In this document: piece by piece, positions 7,354 through 16,574 of the stretch
How the letters are laid out: every line of letters begins with the position of its first letter
Position numbering within the stretch: position 1 is the first letter of the stretch
Notes under the pieces: generated by a model
Told to the model about the DNA's origin: nothing
The model's input: the letters and a program-made list of their open reading frames with translations, nothing else
Databases searched by the model: none
Translations under genes and position numbers: made by a program
From: JAVBOW01 sp031549495
GTDB lineage: Bacteria > Bacteroidota > Bacteroidia > Bacteroidales > Rikenellaceae
NCBI GenBank assembly: GCA_031549495.1
Contig: JAVBPS010000007.1
Coordinates: 1-64,000 of the forward strand
Direction: 5' to 3'
Length of the DNA: 64,000 nucleotides

Positions 7354-7573
7354 TTTGCCGAACACCCGGTAAAGGACACGATATTTTCTGCCCGTGTTTT
7401 TTGTGTGGTAAATTAATTTGTTTTGTGGAACAATGCCTTACATTTATCGTATGTTATCGCCTTTGGCAGAACGGCGGGATGTAGTGCTCTCTGTAATCGA
7501 AAGGTCAAATTCCACGTCGCGTACTTTCTGCGGATCGTAATCAGACTGATCCCAAAATCCAACTATTGCCGAG
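7354..7573. other. Non-coding stretch after the AT-rich accessory region
   Basis: No supported gene is visible. A weak hairpin followed by TTTTTT near 7376-7404 could end transcription of the ligase-like gene. Otherwise nothing is recognised. Base composition begins to rise after this point. Confidence 0.4.
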
Positions 7574-7834
7574 TTGTGTGCAAATGAAAAAGAGAGAGGG
7601 TTATGACCATCGTCATAACCCTCTGATTCTCTTAGTGACACCATCAGGACTCAAACCTGAAACCTTCTGATCCGTAGTCAAACGGGTTGGGTTTTCCGTG
7701 ATTTTCGCCGGGTTTCGGGATGGCTATAATGGCTTTAAAATCAACGACAAACACAAAATCATCTTTCTGTTTGTTTCGCTGTTTGTCCCGAAATCCCCGT
7801 ATTTGTGTGCAAATTGTGTGTGCGGTTTTTCCGG
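7574..7834. repeat. 261-bp direct repeat, copy 1 (tRNA-3'-end-like plus hairpin)
   Basis: This segment recurs at 49467-49727 with the same length, the same orientation and roughly 85-90 percent identity by eye. On the minus strand it contains a T-arm-like stem (7644-7660, TCAGG, 7-base loop, CCTGA), preceded by GACTACGGATCAGAAGG, which resembles the anticodon-arm side of a tRNA 3' half. A strong hairpin follows. No complete tRNA can be folded by eye. Its other end holds a conserved GTGTGCAAATTGTGTGTGC. Such sequences suit an attachment site for a tyrosine recombinase, but no integrase is nearby. The segment 7835-7966 up to the sulfatase stop contains only a weak inverted repeat (7880-7887 with 7918-7925). 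Confidence 0.7.
7595..7624 (-). terminator. Intrinsic terminator at the end of PUL-A
   Basis: A perfect 13-bp stem (7595-7607 with 7612-7624, AGAGGGTTATGAC) encloses a 4-base loop. On the minus strand it is followed by CTCTTTTTC. It lies about 340 bp downstream of the sulfatase gene, the last gene of the minus-strand PUL-A. The same hairpin exists in repeat copy 2. Confidence 0.65.
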
Positions 7835-7966
7835 AATGATATATTCGGGTCATCTTTAATTATTCGAACGATGGCATAGCCGGATGTGAAGCCCCCGGAA
7901 TCCTCTTTGCGTAGATTACATCCGGGGCCCCATCGGGTTGTGATTCCCTGCCCATGCAATAGAAAT

Positions 7967-9373
7967 CTACCGGGAGACCTCTGCACCGACGTCGGCGCGC
8001 CATTCGGCGAGCAGACGGGTAAGTTGTTTCGCTTTGTCCGGATGGGCTTCGGCCAGGTTGCGGATTTCGCCCGGATCGTTTCGCAGGTCGTACAATTCGC
8101 TCTCGCCCGTGTCGTGGAACTCGATCAGTTTCCAGTCGCCCTGACGCACGGAACTCGACCAACGCCCGCCCGAAGTGCGCTCCTGCAACTGGAAATACCA
8201 GTACAGCGGGCGCTCGGGGTCGCAATGGCCGCCGTGCAGTTCGGCTGCGATGCTGCGTCCGTCCGGTTGCACCTGCGGCGGCAGGGGCGTGCCCGTCAAC
8301 TCGCAGACCGTCGGGTAAAGGTCGTAATTCGACACCGGAAGCGCAGAGACGATGCCTCCGCAGATCTTGCCAGGCTGGTAGACGATCAGCGGTTCGCGCG
8401 TCCCGCCCTCGTACAGCGAACCTTTACCGTCGCGCAACGGGCCGTTTACGGTCACCTGCAACGATCCTCCGTTGTCGCTGGTGAAGATCAGGATCGTGTT
8501 TTCGGCCAGGCCCAGTTCGTTGAGCTTCTCCATGATCATCCCCACCCCCGTGTCGATGACCTTCAGTTGGGCGGCCAGGTGCGGATTGTTGGGTTTGCCC
8601 AGAAAGTCGGCCGGCCACTTTTTGTAGGGGTCGTTTTCCGGGTTTTTGGACGAGGGTGCGCTGTGGCCGCATCCCGGTTTGGCACGGAAATGATCGACCA
8701 ATTCGGGTTGCCCGTGGACCATACTGTGCACGGCGTAGTGGCTCAGGTAGAGAAAGAACGGACGCTCGCGGTTGCGCTCGATGAAGCGGACGGCCTCGTC
8801 GTTCATCCGGTCCACGATGAACTCATGCGGGTCGGCGGAGGCCGGACGGACTGATTTGAGGTGGTGGTAGGGGTAAAAATAGGAACCGTTGCCGATGCTC
8901 TCTTCCGCAGAGAGGAGCACCTCCGCGAATCCGTATTGATCGGGGCGCGTCTCCACCGGCGCGCCATTGGCCCGGTAGCCGGACAGGTGCCATTTGCCGA
9001 TGATGCCGGTGTGGTAGCCGTTGCGGGCCAGCGCCTCGGGCAGCGCCGGACGGTCCGGACTGAGGTGTATCGGCGAATCGGGTTTGATGTAGTCGTTGAT
9101 GCCTACCCGTGCGGGGTAAAGCCCCGACATCAGCCCGGCCCGCGAGGGGGAGGAGATAGGCCCCGAGGCATAGCCGTCCGTGAAGCGGACCCCGCACCGT
9201 GCCAGGCTGTCCAGCACGGGCGTTTCGTTGAACGTGTTGCCGTAGCAGCCCAATTCGGCGTAACCCAGGTCGTCGGCGAAAATGATGATCACGTTCGGTT
9301 TCTGCTGCGGAGCACTCTGGCCGCAGGCTACGGCCGCCGCCGCAAGGGGCAGGCAAAACAGTCGTTTGTTCAT
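7967..9373 (-). CDS. S1-family sulfatase, serine type, lipoprotein
   Basis: The 468-residue protein has a lipoprotein signal (AVAC, Cys17) and starts the sulfatase fold with NVIIIFADDLGYAELGCYG, where Asp34 and Asp35 would bind calcium. The formylglycine motif is S74-S-P-S-R78 followed by AGLMSG, so this is the serine variant needing an anSME-type maturase. A second metal site is FTSDNGG near residue 300. It would hydrolyse sulfate esters on glycans in the periplasm or at the surface. It is the last gene of PUL-A, 7 bp after the BNR gene, implying that the PUL-A target glycan carries sulfate. The exact S1 subfamily cannot be told by eye. Confidence 0.92.
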   Translation of the reverse strand: MNKRLFCLPLAAAAVACGQSAPQQKPNVIIIFADDLGYAELGCYGNTFNETPVLDSLARCGVRFTDGYASGPISSPSRAGLMSGLYPARVGINDYIKPDSPIHLSPDRPALPEALARNGYHTGIIGKWHLSGYRANGAPVETRPDQYGFAEVLLSAEESIGNGSYFYPYHHLKSVRPASADPHEFIVDRMNDEAVRFIERNRERPFFLYLSHYAVHSMVHGQPELVDHFRAKPGCGHSAPSSKNPENDPYKKWPADFLGKPNNPHLAAQLKVIDTGVGMIMEKLNELGLAENTILIFTSDNGGSLQVTVNGPLRDGKGSLYEGGTREPLIVYQPGKICGGIVSALPVSNYDLYPTVCELTGTPLPPQVQPDGRSIAAELHGGHCDPERPLYWYFQLQERTSGGRWSSSVRQGDWKLIEFHDTGESELYDLRNDPGEIRNLAEAHPDKAKQLTRLLAEWRADVGAEVSR

Positions 9374-9380
9374 CGCTTTG

Positions 9381-11066
9381 TTATTTTAGTGTAATGCGCA
9401 TCCAGGTCGACGGATCGTCCTTTTTAGCGAAAGTAAAGGTGTCGTTCAGGCCTGCGCCTTTCACGACTGCGTTGAAGCATAAGGTGTCGCCCGGTGTGGC
9501 CTGCAGCGAAGAGAGCGGAATGGCGATCTCGGCCACATAGCCCGCCTCGCCCGACACGCTCCGCGCCGCTCGGCATACGCCACGGGCGCCCGGGACAGGC
9601 GCACCCTTGTCCGTCGTGCAGTGGAGCATGCCATCGGGAGCGACCTCGGCCGTGACCGTCGCACCCGCCTTGCCGACGGACATTTCGATCATCGACTTGG
9701 CGGATAGCAAGCTGTCTCGCCGCTCGGCCAGCAGGTAGAGGTAGCGGTCGTCATGGCTGGCCCTGAAAATGGCCTGGGCCTGCGAATCGCCGCCGATGAA
9801 AAACGCCTGGTCGGTAATCCATTCCGCACCGTCACCGTCCACTTTTACGCGCGTCTGCGGAGCGTCGATGCGGTGATTGAGGTAGAACACGCCGAGTTGG
9901 ATCCCCTCGTTGCAATGCATCGTGCCGATCACGCGGTGGGCGTCGATCAGCTCGGTGCTTCCCCAGAAACCGAGGCCAGGGAAGGGGCGCAGCCAATCTT
10001 CCGTCCATGAGCGCCCGTTGAACGTGCGTCCCGCCGCGTCGCCGATCTTCAGGCTGAAGATCCGGTCGATGTTGCACGAGAGGAGCGTCTCGCCCGAGGG
10101 AAAGACCGCCACGTAACCGGCGCACCCGTCGAATAGGTTCGTGTCGCGGTCGTCGGGGCCCTCACCCGTCTCGCCGAGCGGCCGCCAGTCGAAACCGGGA
10201 TTGCGCACCACGGACATCATGTATTTGCTTTTGCCCTGCGGCCCGTCGGGTTCCAACCTCGCCTCCATGAAGCCTAACAGCGTTTTGCCGTCCGCCAGCA
10301 GCCGGAAGCAGGGCATCTGGTCGGTGAAGATCTTCACCCCGTTGTTGTCGTATTTGTACTGGCGGCACACACGCATGTGTCCCTGCCAGGAGTGTCCGTC
10401 GTCGGATGAAGTGATCACCGACGTGCCCGAATTGCGATCCTTGGGCAGGCAGTCGGTGAAGTAGCACTGCACGCGCCCGTCGGGCAGTTGCAGCAGGTAG
10501 GGCTCCCAGTTGGCCCCTTCGAAGATCGACTGCTCGTCGCTCCACGTGGCGCCGTTGTCCGTGCTGCGGCGCAGCATCAGCCCGCAGCCGACGTTGTTCT
10601 TGTAGCCTGCCGAGGCGCGGTAGGAGCATACGGCCAGGATGTCGCCGTTGCTGAGCACCACTGCGTCGACGGTCGAGAAGCACCGCACGTCGCCGCCTTC
10701 CGGGGTGGTCACGTCATAGGGTTCGAACAGCAGTTGCCCCTCGCTCCAACGGAGCAAATCGTCGCTCAGGTAGTAGTAGATCCGCGAGGCGATCTGCCCG
10801 CCCTGGCAGAAGAGGATGTAGCGGCCGTCGGCCATCTTTTTGATACGCGGATAGATCGCCGTCTTATCCGTTTTGAGCGTTTCGGCCGGGATCAGTTGCA
10901 GGCTTTCGAAAATCGGTTCGAGCACGCTGTGGCGCTCCTGCCCGGCGTGCGAGCCAGGGGCCTGCGGCAGCAGGTTCATCTGGTCGACGGTGTGGAGCAG
11001 GACGGGCTTTTTGGCCGACAGGCCCGCCGGGGATAACAAAAGAAGGGCGATAAGCAGAAGTCGCAT
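9381..11066 (-). CDS. BNR/Asp-box beta-propeller protein with CBM9-like C-terminus
   Basis: This 561-residue protein has a type I signal peptide. A sialidase-like propeller follows (about 45-405) with Asp-boxes STDNGATWSD and SSDDGHSW. The C-terminal beta domain (about 410-561, from RVKVDGDGAEW) resembles CBM9/carbohydrate-binding sandwich domains. The segments YPRIKKMADG and NWEPYLLQLPDG are shared with the three other BNR proteins in this window. The fold occurs in GH33 sialidases, GH93 exo-arabinanases and related clan GH-E enzymes. The sialidase arginine triad could not be confirmed, so the substrate is open. It lies between the DUF5107-TPR gene and the sulfatase in the PUL-A operon. Confidence 0.8.
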   Translation of the reverse strand: MRLLLIALLLLSPAGLSAKKPVLLHTVDQMNLLPQAPGSHAGQERHSVLEPIFESLQLIPAETLKTDKTAIYPRIKKMADGRYILFCQGGQIASRIYYYLSDDLLRWSEGQLLFEPYDVTTPEGGDVRCFSTVDAVVLSNGDILAVCSYRASAGYKNNVGCGLMLRRSTDNGATWSDEQSIFEGANWEPYLLQLPDGRVQCYFTDCLPKDRNSGTSVITSSDDGHSWQGHMRVCRQYKYDNNGVKIFTDQMPCFRLLADGKTLLGFMEARLEPDGPQGKSKYMMSVVRNPGFDWRPLGETGEGPDDRDTNLFDGCAGYVAVFPSGETLLSCNIDRIFSLKIGDAAGRTFNGRSWTEDWLRPFPGLGFWGSTELIDAHRVIGTMHCNEGIQLGVFYLNHRIDAPQTRVKVDGDGAEWITDQAFFIGGDSQAQAIFRASHDDRYLYLLAERRDSLLSAKSMIEMSVGKAGATVTAEVAPDGMLHCTTDKGAPVPGARGVCRAARSVSGEAGYVAEIAIPLSSLQATPGDTLCFNAVVKGAGLNDTFTFAKKDDPSTWMRITLK

Positions 11067-11086
11067 AGGACACTTGATTTGTGACT

Positions 11087-11156
11087 TGTCATTCTGAACG
11101 TAGTGAAGAATCTCAAAACGGCTGTCTGAGATCCTTCACTGGCGTTCAGGATGACA
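11087..11156. repeat. Palindromic intergenic repeat, copy 1
   Basis: A 70-bp imperfect palindrome has arms beginning TGTCATTCTGAACG and ending CGTTCAGGATGACA, with a GGCTGTC centre. A second member occurs at 14528-14596. It would form a long RNA hairpin inside the PUL-A message between the DUF5107-TPR and BNR genes. Similar GTCATTCTGA palindromes are dispersed in many bacterial genomes. Confidence 0.75.
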
Positions 11157-11167
11157 AAGGAATAAAA

Positions 11168-14100
11168 TTATTTGATCTTTCCGGTGTAGTAATTCGCCCA
11201 GACGTTGTCATTGCGCTGTTCAAGGGCTTTGCCGAAATACGTGTCGGCAGAGGCCTTGTCGCCCAGGCCGAGATAGCCGATGGCCGTGGTGTAGTAGGCC
11301 CGGCTGTTCACGTCGCGGGGATACTCGCCGTAATCGAACGACTCGAAGAACCGCTCGACATAATCCGTCACCGAGGCCTTGCCTTTGGCTACGAGCGCCT
11401 CGTACATCGGGCGCACGTCGGCGCGCGGGTCGAGTTTGAGCATGGCGAGCGCCTTCTCGTAGTTGAAATCGCTATCCTTGGTGGCGTTGTCCGCCGCCAT
11501 CTTGTAGTATTTGCGGGCGAGCGACTTATTGCCCGCCTTCTCGTAGGCCAGCCCCGTGAGGTACCAGACCTGCGAATTGCGCGCGTAATATTCCAGGCGG
11601 GCGTAGAAGTGCATCTCCGGGTACTCGTCCGCCATCAGGCAGTATTTGACCGCTTTGGCCGCATCGTTCGCCTCCATCGCCCGCAGGCCGGCCAGCAGGC
11701 ATGCGTCCACGTAGATGTCGTGCAGATCCTCGATGTGCTCGCGGCGGCAGAAGAAGTTGTCGAGCAACTCGTCGAGCGCCACATCCTGTTCGCCGTGCAG
11801 GATGCGCATGCGGATCTCGCGCACCAGCGAATCATAACGCTTCAGCGCCCGGTCATGGTGCGAGGTAAGCATCCGGTACCGCTTTTCGAGGGGCGCGTTC
11901 ACGAACTCGTACATCTCGTCGAGCTCCGTCAGGAAGAGCCCCGAGCCGGCTTTGTCGTACTTCACGGCGTTCTCGTAGCAGGCGATCGACTCGTCGTAAC
12001 GCTGCGTGAAGAACCGGTGTCCCCAGCCCATATTGCGCCAGGCCATTGCGTACTCGGGATGGATCGCCAGGCAGCGTTTCCACGCCTTCATGGCGGCCTC
12101 GGGCTGCTTGTCGAAGAGCAGGTTGCCCAGGTAGTAACAGGTCACGTAACTCTGCGGGTTATATTCCAGCGCTTTGTCATAAACGGCGATGGTTTCGAGC
12201 CGGTAGGGGAAGCAGTAGTCCGTGGAGAGCGTTTCGGCCTGCTTGAACCAGGCAGCAGCGGCCGCCTTGTCGCCGCGCCGGTCGGCCAGGTATCCCAGGT
12301 AGTATTTCACGGTCGGGTAGGGGGCCAGGGCGTCGGAGGCTTCGAGCAGGTCGAGGGCCTCTTTTTCGGCGGCGTTGTGCAGGTAGTAGATCGCCAGTTC
12401 GAGGTACGATTCGGGCTGGTCGCGCAGCAGGGCCTTGAAATCCGCAGCGTTGCGGCCGCCCAGCAGCACCATCTCGTAGGTGGCGTAATAGTTGAGCGGG
12501 TCCAGTTCGAGCACCTCTTCGGCGAGCGCTTTCGCTTTCTGCGTCCGCCCGTCGTGGCGCAGCAGGGTGGTGTAGAGATTTTTGGCATCGAAGTTCATGC
12601 CGTTGTAGCGGATCGCCATTTGTACCTGCTGCTCGGCCGCTTCGAGATCGCCCTGTAGGGCCGAAATTTCAGCTAACTGGAAATAGGAGGGCGAGGCGTA
12701 GGCGTAGTCCCAGGCCGAGCGGTAGAGCGTGTCTACGGCCGCTTCCCAGTCGCCCTCGGCCTTCAGGATGAGGCCCATGTTGTACATCGCCTCGGCGTCC
12801 GAGGGGCGGGTGAAGTCGAAGGTCTGCCGCACGAGCGCACGGCGCAGGTACTGCTTGGCCTTCGGGTAATCGCCCCGTTTGCGGTAGTGGATGCCCATCT
12901 GGGTGTTGCACCGCACGTCGCCCGGGTCGCGACGCAGCGCTTCGAGGAAATAGTCCGTCGGCTCGACGTGCGCCTGATGGAACTGCAGGTTGCGCATGCC
13001 GGTGTAGTACAATTCCTCCTGGTTTTCGATCTCGGAGGGCTTGCGCGGCGGGGCGACCAGCGCCGGATAGGGCTTCGCGGGGTCTTTTTTGTAAGGCCCG
13101 TAGCTGATCAGCTCCTCGCCCGAGGCGGCGTAGAGGGTCATCCGCACCTGGGGGGGATCCGTAAGCTCCTGCCCGGGGATCGTGATGTCGGCGGCGAAGG
13201 GCTTGTCCGGGGCCATATCGGCCGTGGTCTGGTAGAGCACCCGACCGTCCCGTCCCGTCACCACGACGCGGGCGTCCTTGCGGATCTGGGTCACGTTGGC
13301 GGCCAGGTGGACTTTGCCTTTGGGTCTGATATCCATGTTGACCGTAGCCAGGCGGTTGCCGCGGTTGACCTGATCCAGGTCGCGGATGCCGTACCAGTAG
13401 CTGGTGAACTCCTTCACCTCGTAGGGGTTGATCCAGCTGTAATCGGGCTGGTTGTCCGAGTAGGCGGCGGTCATCAGCTCGACGTAGGGTCCGTCGTCGT
13501 CCGTGAGCGATACGCATTCCCACATGTGGCCATAGGCCTTCGGGCCCCAGAGCCAGAATTTGCCGCCTTTGTTGATGTTGTGGTTGCCCACGAGCATCGT
13601 ACCGGCGTCACGGCCGTGGTCGTAGCCCCCGATGAAATCGTCCTGCAGGTCGTGCACGAAGATCGAGGCCGAGGCGGGCTGGTTCTTCCACCAGCTGGCG
13701 TCGATGCCCTCGGCGAACTCCTCATGCCCGCAGTAGGGCGCGTCGGAGAGGGGCCAGCGGATGTAGCTGTTCTTGGCGTGGTAGACCCCGAAATCGGTGT
13801 TCTCGGGGAAGATGATCTGGTAATCCTTGTTGGCGTGCGTGGCCACGTTCGACCAGTAGAGGATCGAGTTGCGGTCCATCGTGTTGTTGATCATCCGCCC
13901 GGTGATCTCGATGTAGGACTTGTCTGGATAGAGCGTCATCCCGATGGCCCACGACATACGCTGGCGCGGTTCGACCTCGCCGACCCAGATGGTCTTGCTG
14001 CCGTCGCCGTTGTCCACCAGTTTGTAATCCACCGGGAACTGCGACGAGGCGCGGTGGTGGTGGAACACGTTCCATTCCACGCCGCCCGAGATCCATGCCC

Positions 14101-14488
14101 CGAGCATCCCCACGTTCGAGGGTTTGATCACATGCTGGTGGTAGAAGATGTCGTAGCCGTTGGTCTTGTCGATGGCGTAGAACAGCCTTCCCCCGATGCC
14201 GGGCAACACGCACAGCTCGATGTAGTCGTTCTCCAGGTAGAGGGCCTTGTGGGTGCTGTCCACCTTGTCGTAGGTGGGGTTGTCGTTCATCGCGTAAGGA
14301 TACACGCCCCGCTTGGCCCGCTGGTAGGCGAAATCGCGCGAAAATAAAGGGGCTTTTTCCGGTGCGTCCACCCGGTAGGTGGGAATTTCGAGGACTCCTT
14401 CCCGCATCTTCACCTCCCCGTTCTGAGCGGCCGCGCGGCCGCCCAGAAGGGTGATGAGGATCGTCATGGCAATTTTAGTGATTCTCAT
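11168..14488 (-). CDS. DUF5107-TPR secreted protein
   Basis: The 1106-residue protein has a signal peptide (AAAQ near 19-22) and an N-terminal DUF5107-type domain (about 30-460) with a galactose-mutarotase-like beta-sandwich character. Conserved blocks include YLENDYIELCVLPGIGGRLF, GGVEWNVFHHHR and SASIFVHDLQDDF. A long array of TPR-like helical repeats fills about 500-1106, for example MYNMGLILKAEGDW, YYLGNLLFDKQPEAAMKAW and AWRNMGW. It is a full-length paralogue of the protein at 44222. The beta-sandwich is typical of carbohydrate-active enzymes and epimerases, so a glycan-processing role is inferred, with TPRs as a scaffold. The reaction is unknown to me. It lies between two palindromic repeats in the PUL-A operon. 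Confidence 0.85.
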   Translation of the reverse strand: MRITKIAMTILITLLGGRAAAQNGEVKMREGVLEIPTYRVDAPEKAPLFSRDFAYQRAKRGVYPYAMNDNPTYDKVDSTHKALYLENDYIELCVLPGIGGRLFYAIDKTNGYDIFYHQHVIKPSNVGMLGAWISGGVEWNVFHHHRASSQFPVDYKLVDNGDGSKTIWVGEVEPRQRMSWAIGMTLYPDKSYIEITGRMINNTMDRNSILYWSNVATHANKDYQIIFPENTDFGVYHAKNSYIRWPLSDAPYCGHEEFAEGIDASWWKNQPASASIFVHDLQDDFIGGYDHGRDAGTMLVGNHNINKGGKFWLWGPKAYGHMWECVSLTDDDGPYVELMTAAYSDNQPDYSWINPYEVKEFTSYWYGIRDLDQVNRGNRLATVNMDIRPKGKVHLAANVTQIRKDARVVVTGRDGRVLYQTTADMAPDKPFAADITIPGQELTDPPQVRMTLYAASGEELISYGPYKKDPAKPYPALVAPPRKPSEIENQEELYYTGMRNLQFHQAHVEPTDYFLEALRRDPGDVRCNTQMGIHYRKRGDYPKAKQYLRRALVRQTFDFTRPSDAEAMYNMGLILKAEGDWEAAVDTLYRSAWDYAYASPSYFQLAEISALQGDLEAAEQQVQMAIRYNGMNFDAKNLYTTLLRHDGRTQKAKALAEEVLELDPLNYYATYEMVLLGGRNAADFKALLRDQPESYLELAIYYLHNAAEKEALDLLEASDALAPYPTVKYYLGYLADRRGDKAAAAAWFKQAETLSTDYCFPYRLETIAVYDKALEYNPQSYVTCYYLGNLLFDKQPEAAMKAWKRCLAIHPEYAMAWRNMGWGHRFFTQRYDESIACYENAVKYDKAGSGLFLTELDEMYEFVNAPLEKRYRMLTSHHDRALKRYDSLVREIRMRILHGEQDVALDELLDNFFCRREHIEDLHDIYVDACLLAGLRAMEANDAAKAVKYCLMADEYPEMHFYARLEYYARNSQVWYLTGLAYEKAGNKSLARKYYKMAADNATKDSDFNYEKALAMLKLDPRADVRPMYEALVAKGKASVTDYVERFFESFDYGEYPRDVNSRAYYTTAIGYLGLGDKASADTYFGKALEQRNDNVWANYYTGKIK

Positions 14489-14527
14489 ATTTCGTCGTTA
14501 TTGTTTTTCGAACTTGTTTTGTCGTTT

Positions 14528-14596
14528 TGTCATCCTGAACGAGGTGAAGGATCTCAGAATGGCTGTCTGAGGTTCTTCACTTCGTTCAGAATGACA
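14528..14596. repeat. Palindromic intergenic repeat, copy 2
   Basis: A 69-bp imperfect palindrome has arms beginning TGTCATCCTGAACG and ending CGTTCAGAATGACA. It is closely related to the repeat at 11087 and shares the GGCTGTCTGAG centre. It lies between the FISUMP lipoprotein and the DUF5107-TPR gene and may form a hairpin that tunes transcript stability or read-through. Confidence 0.75.
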
Positions 14597-14629
14597 AATA
14601 ACACGTTATTTAACTTCAGGCGGATGCCG

Positions 14630-16543
14630 TTACACGACTTTCACGCAGCGCAGCGACATGCCCGCCGAGCGGTATTCGCTGCGGATGATGTTCGTCCCGG
14701 CGTTGTTGTAGTAGAACCGGTTGGGCGACGCGGGGCTGGCGGTGTTCGGGCCCGTGGAGGGTTGGTTGTTCCACATGTAGCCGCGGTATTCCAGGTATTG
14801 CATGATCTCCCGGCTCTGGAACAGGTATCCGGCCGTGGGGTAGTACGAGGCGGTCTCACCCACGCCCGTCTTGATGTTCAGCCCGTACTGGGCGTCGCTG
14901 TTGCCCTTGTCGTCGCCGGGCAGCAGGGCCAGGCTGTTGTAATCGGGCACGCGGTATCCGGCGGGACAGGGATCGTAGACGGTCTTCACGCCGCCCGAAG
15001 CGCTGACCCAGCCCCACAGCGCATCGTTGCGGCTGGCCAGGTGCCAGTCGACGGCGGAGAGCAGGCGCACACCGGGATTCTGCGTGGCGTAGGCGATCGT
15101 ACCCGTCGTGGCCGTGGCGTCCTGCGAACTGACCAGTGTGCTGGATTCGGTCTCATAGGGCGTGCCTGCGGGCCTCGCTCCGGTCAGGTTGCGCGGGAAG
15201 GGGTCTTTGCGCCCCCACTGGTAGAACAGGCCGTAGGCGTTGCGGTCCTTGACGCTCTTCGAGGTGGCGCCCAGGTTACGATCCTGCATTGTGTAATTGC
15301 CGATCTCCGTGTTGTTGTACGGCACATCCTCGGCCGCGCTCACCCAGATGTGGTAGGACCATAGCACCACGTCGGCGGCGTTGCAGATCGCCACCACGGC
15401 GTTGCCCTGCGTGCCCGTCGCGGGAACCGTGAGCGTCATCCCGCCGACCGAAGGGGTGGAGACCACGTCGCCCGACTGGCCGGTGGCGGCCTGTTGCCAT
15501 ACGATCTTGGCTTTCGTGGCCGCGCCGACTGCGGCGCCGCTTGCGCTGAGGCACTTGAGGTTCTCGTGGATGTAGTCGCGCGAGAGGGTGTAGTAAGGCG
15601 TGATGTCGATCTGCACGTTCCCGGCCGCCGCGGTACGGTAGCAGTTCGTCGAGCCGTAATAGAGCGTCACGGGAAGCGGCGCGAGCGGGGTGACGATGCC
15701 CGCCGTGACGGTCACGGCCTGCCGGGTGGAGAGCGTGTAGACCCGCCCGTCGGTGTCGGTGACGGTGAACGAGAACCCGTCGTCGTAGACGCCCGCGGGT
15801 AGGAAGGCGATGAAACCGGAGGCTTTGGTCATGTCGCCGCCCGAGGAGATGTTCGCTCCCGCGCCGCAGTCGATGGTCACGCTGTTCGACCCGGCGGCTT
15901 TCGGCACGACGGCCGTCCCGGTGGTGGCGTCGACCGTCGCGGTTCCGGCGATCTGCTCGTTACCCAGGGCGGTCACGACCACCGATTTGACCTTCAGGCC
16001 GAGCCCCTGGTAGTCGTTGAGCTGGAACTGGACGCCGCCGCAGAGGTTCTTGAAGGCGAACGTCTGGTCGGTCGATGCGGCGACCATCGGCAGCGCAGCC
16101 ACGTCGCTGCCCGCGCCGAGCGCCGACACGTACGGCTGGTTGGCCAGCCCCGACAGGTCGACCGTCAGGGACGAGCCGGAAAGGGTCGCCGAGGCTGCCG
16201 CCGAAGCGGGGTAGACCGCGTAGCGGGTCTCGTCGCCGACCGTCTGGCTGCCCGCAGGATTGAAAATCCCCAGGCGGGTGTTGTTCGAGGTGGTGATGTA
16301 GACCGCGCCCGAGGTGCTGGTGGCCCCGAACAGGCGGATCTGGTCGCCCGATTGCCATACGACGTTGAGCGACATGTCGAGCGTCGTGCGCGCCGGGGGC
16401 TCCTGGATCTGTGCGATGATGGCGTGAGCGTCCGCTGTCGCGGGCTGCGGGTCGGGGCTGATGCCGAACTCTTCATGCTGCGCGCAGGCGCTCAAAAGGC
16501 AGGCTGCGGCCAGAAGGATCGCCGGTATATGGTGTGTTTTCAT
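14630..16543 (-). CDS. Fimbrillin-like lipoprotein with C-terminal FISUMP domain
   Basis: The 637-residue lipoprotein (LLSAC, Cys20) has an N-terminal fimbrillin/Mfa-type region (about 35-300) with RTTLDMSLNVVWQSGDQI and FIAFLPAG. The C-terminal FISUMP-like domain (about 410-637) carries QDRNLGAT, YGLFYQWGRKDPF, DPCPAGYRVP and a terminal MSLRCVKV. It is probably displayed on the outer membrane as a surface glycan-binding protein or pilin-like adhesin. Its place inside the PUL-A operon, 31 bp after a BNR gene, supports a glycan-binding role. A different fimbrillin-like lipoprotein heads the PUL-B regulator operon. Confidence 0.8.
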   Translation of the reverse strand: MKTHHIPAILLAAACLLSACAQHEEFGISPDPQPATADAHAIIAQIQEPPARTTLDMSLNVVWQSGDQIRLFGATSTSGAVYITTSNNTRLGIFNPAGSQTVGDETRYAVYPASAAASATLSGSSLTVDLSGLANQPYVSALGAGSDVAALPMVAASTDQTFAFKNLCGGVQFQLNDYQGLGLKVKSVVVTALGNEQIAGTATVDATTGTAVVPKAAGSNSVTIDCGAGANISSGGDMTKASGFIAFLPAGVYDDGFSFTVTDTDGRVYTLSTRQAVTVTAGIVTPLAPLPVTLYYGSTNCYRTAAAGNVQIDITPYYTLSRDYIHENLKCLSASGAAVGAATKAKIVWQQAATGQSGDVVSTPSVGGMTLTVPATGTQGNAVVAICNAADVVLWSYHIWVSAAEDVPYNNTEIGNYTMQDRNLGATSKSVKDRNAYGLFYQWGRKDPFPRNLTGARPAGTPYETESSTLVSSQDATATTGTIAYATQNPGVRLLSAVDWHLASRNDALWGWVSASGGVKTVYDPCPAGYRVPDYNSLALLPGDDKGNSDAQYGLNIKTGVGETASYYPTAGYLFQSREIMQYLEYRGYMWNNQPSTGPNTASPASPNRFYYNNAGTNIIRSEYRSAGMSLRCVKVV

Positions 16544-16574
16544 GGTTTTTTCCGTTTTTTAATGGTTAAATCGG

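Noticed and set aside
7644..7700. Possible tRNA gene on the minus strand within repeat copy 1
   Set aside because: Only a T-arm-like stem and part of an anticodon-side sequence are seen; no D-arm or matching acceptor stem, so it is described only as tRNA-3'-end-like.
9381..11066. Naming the BNR proteins GH33 exo-sialidases
   Set aside because: Asp-boxes and propeller shape are shared by several families; the complete sialidase arginine triad and catalytic pair could not be identified.
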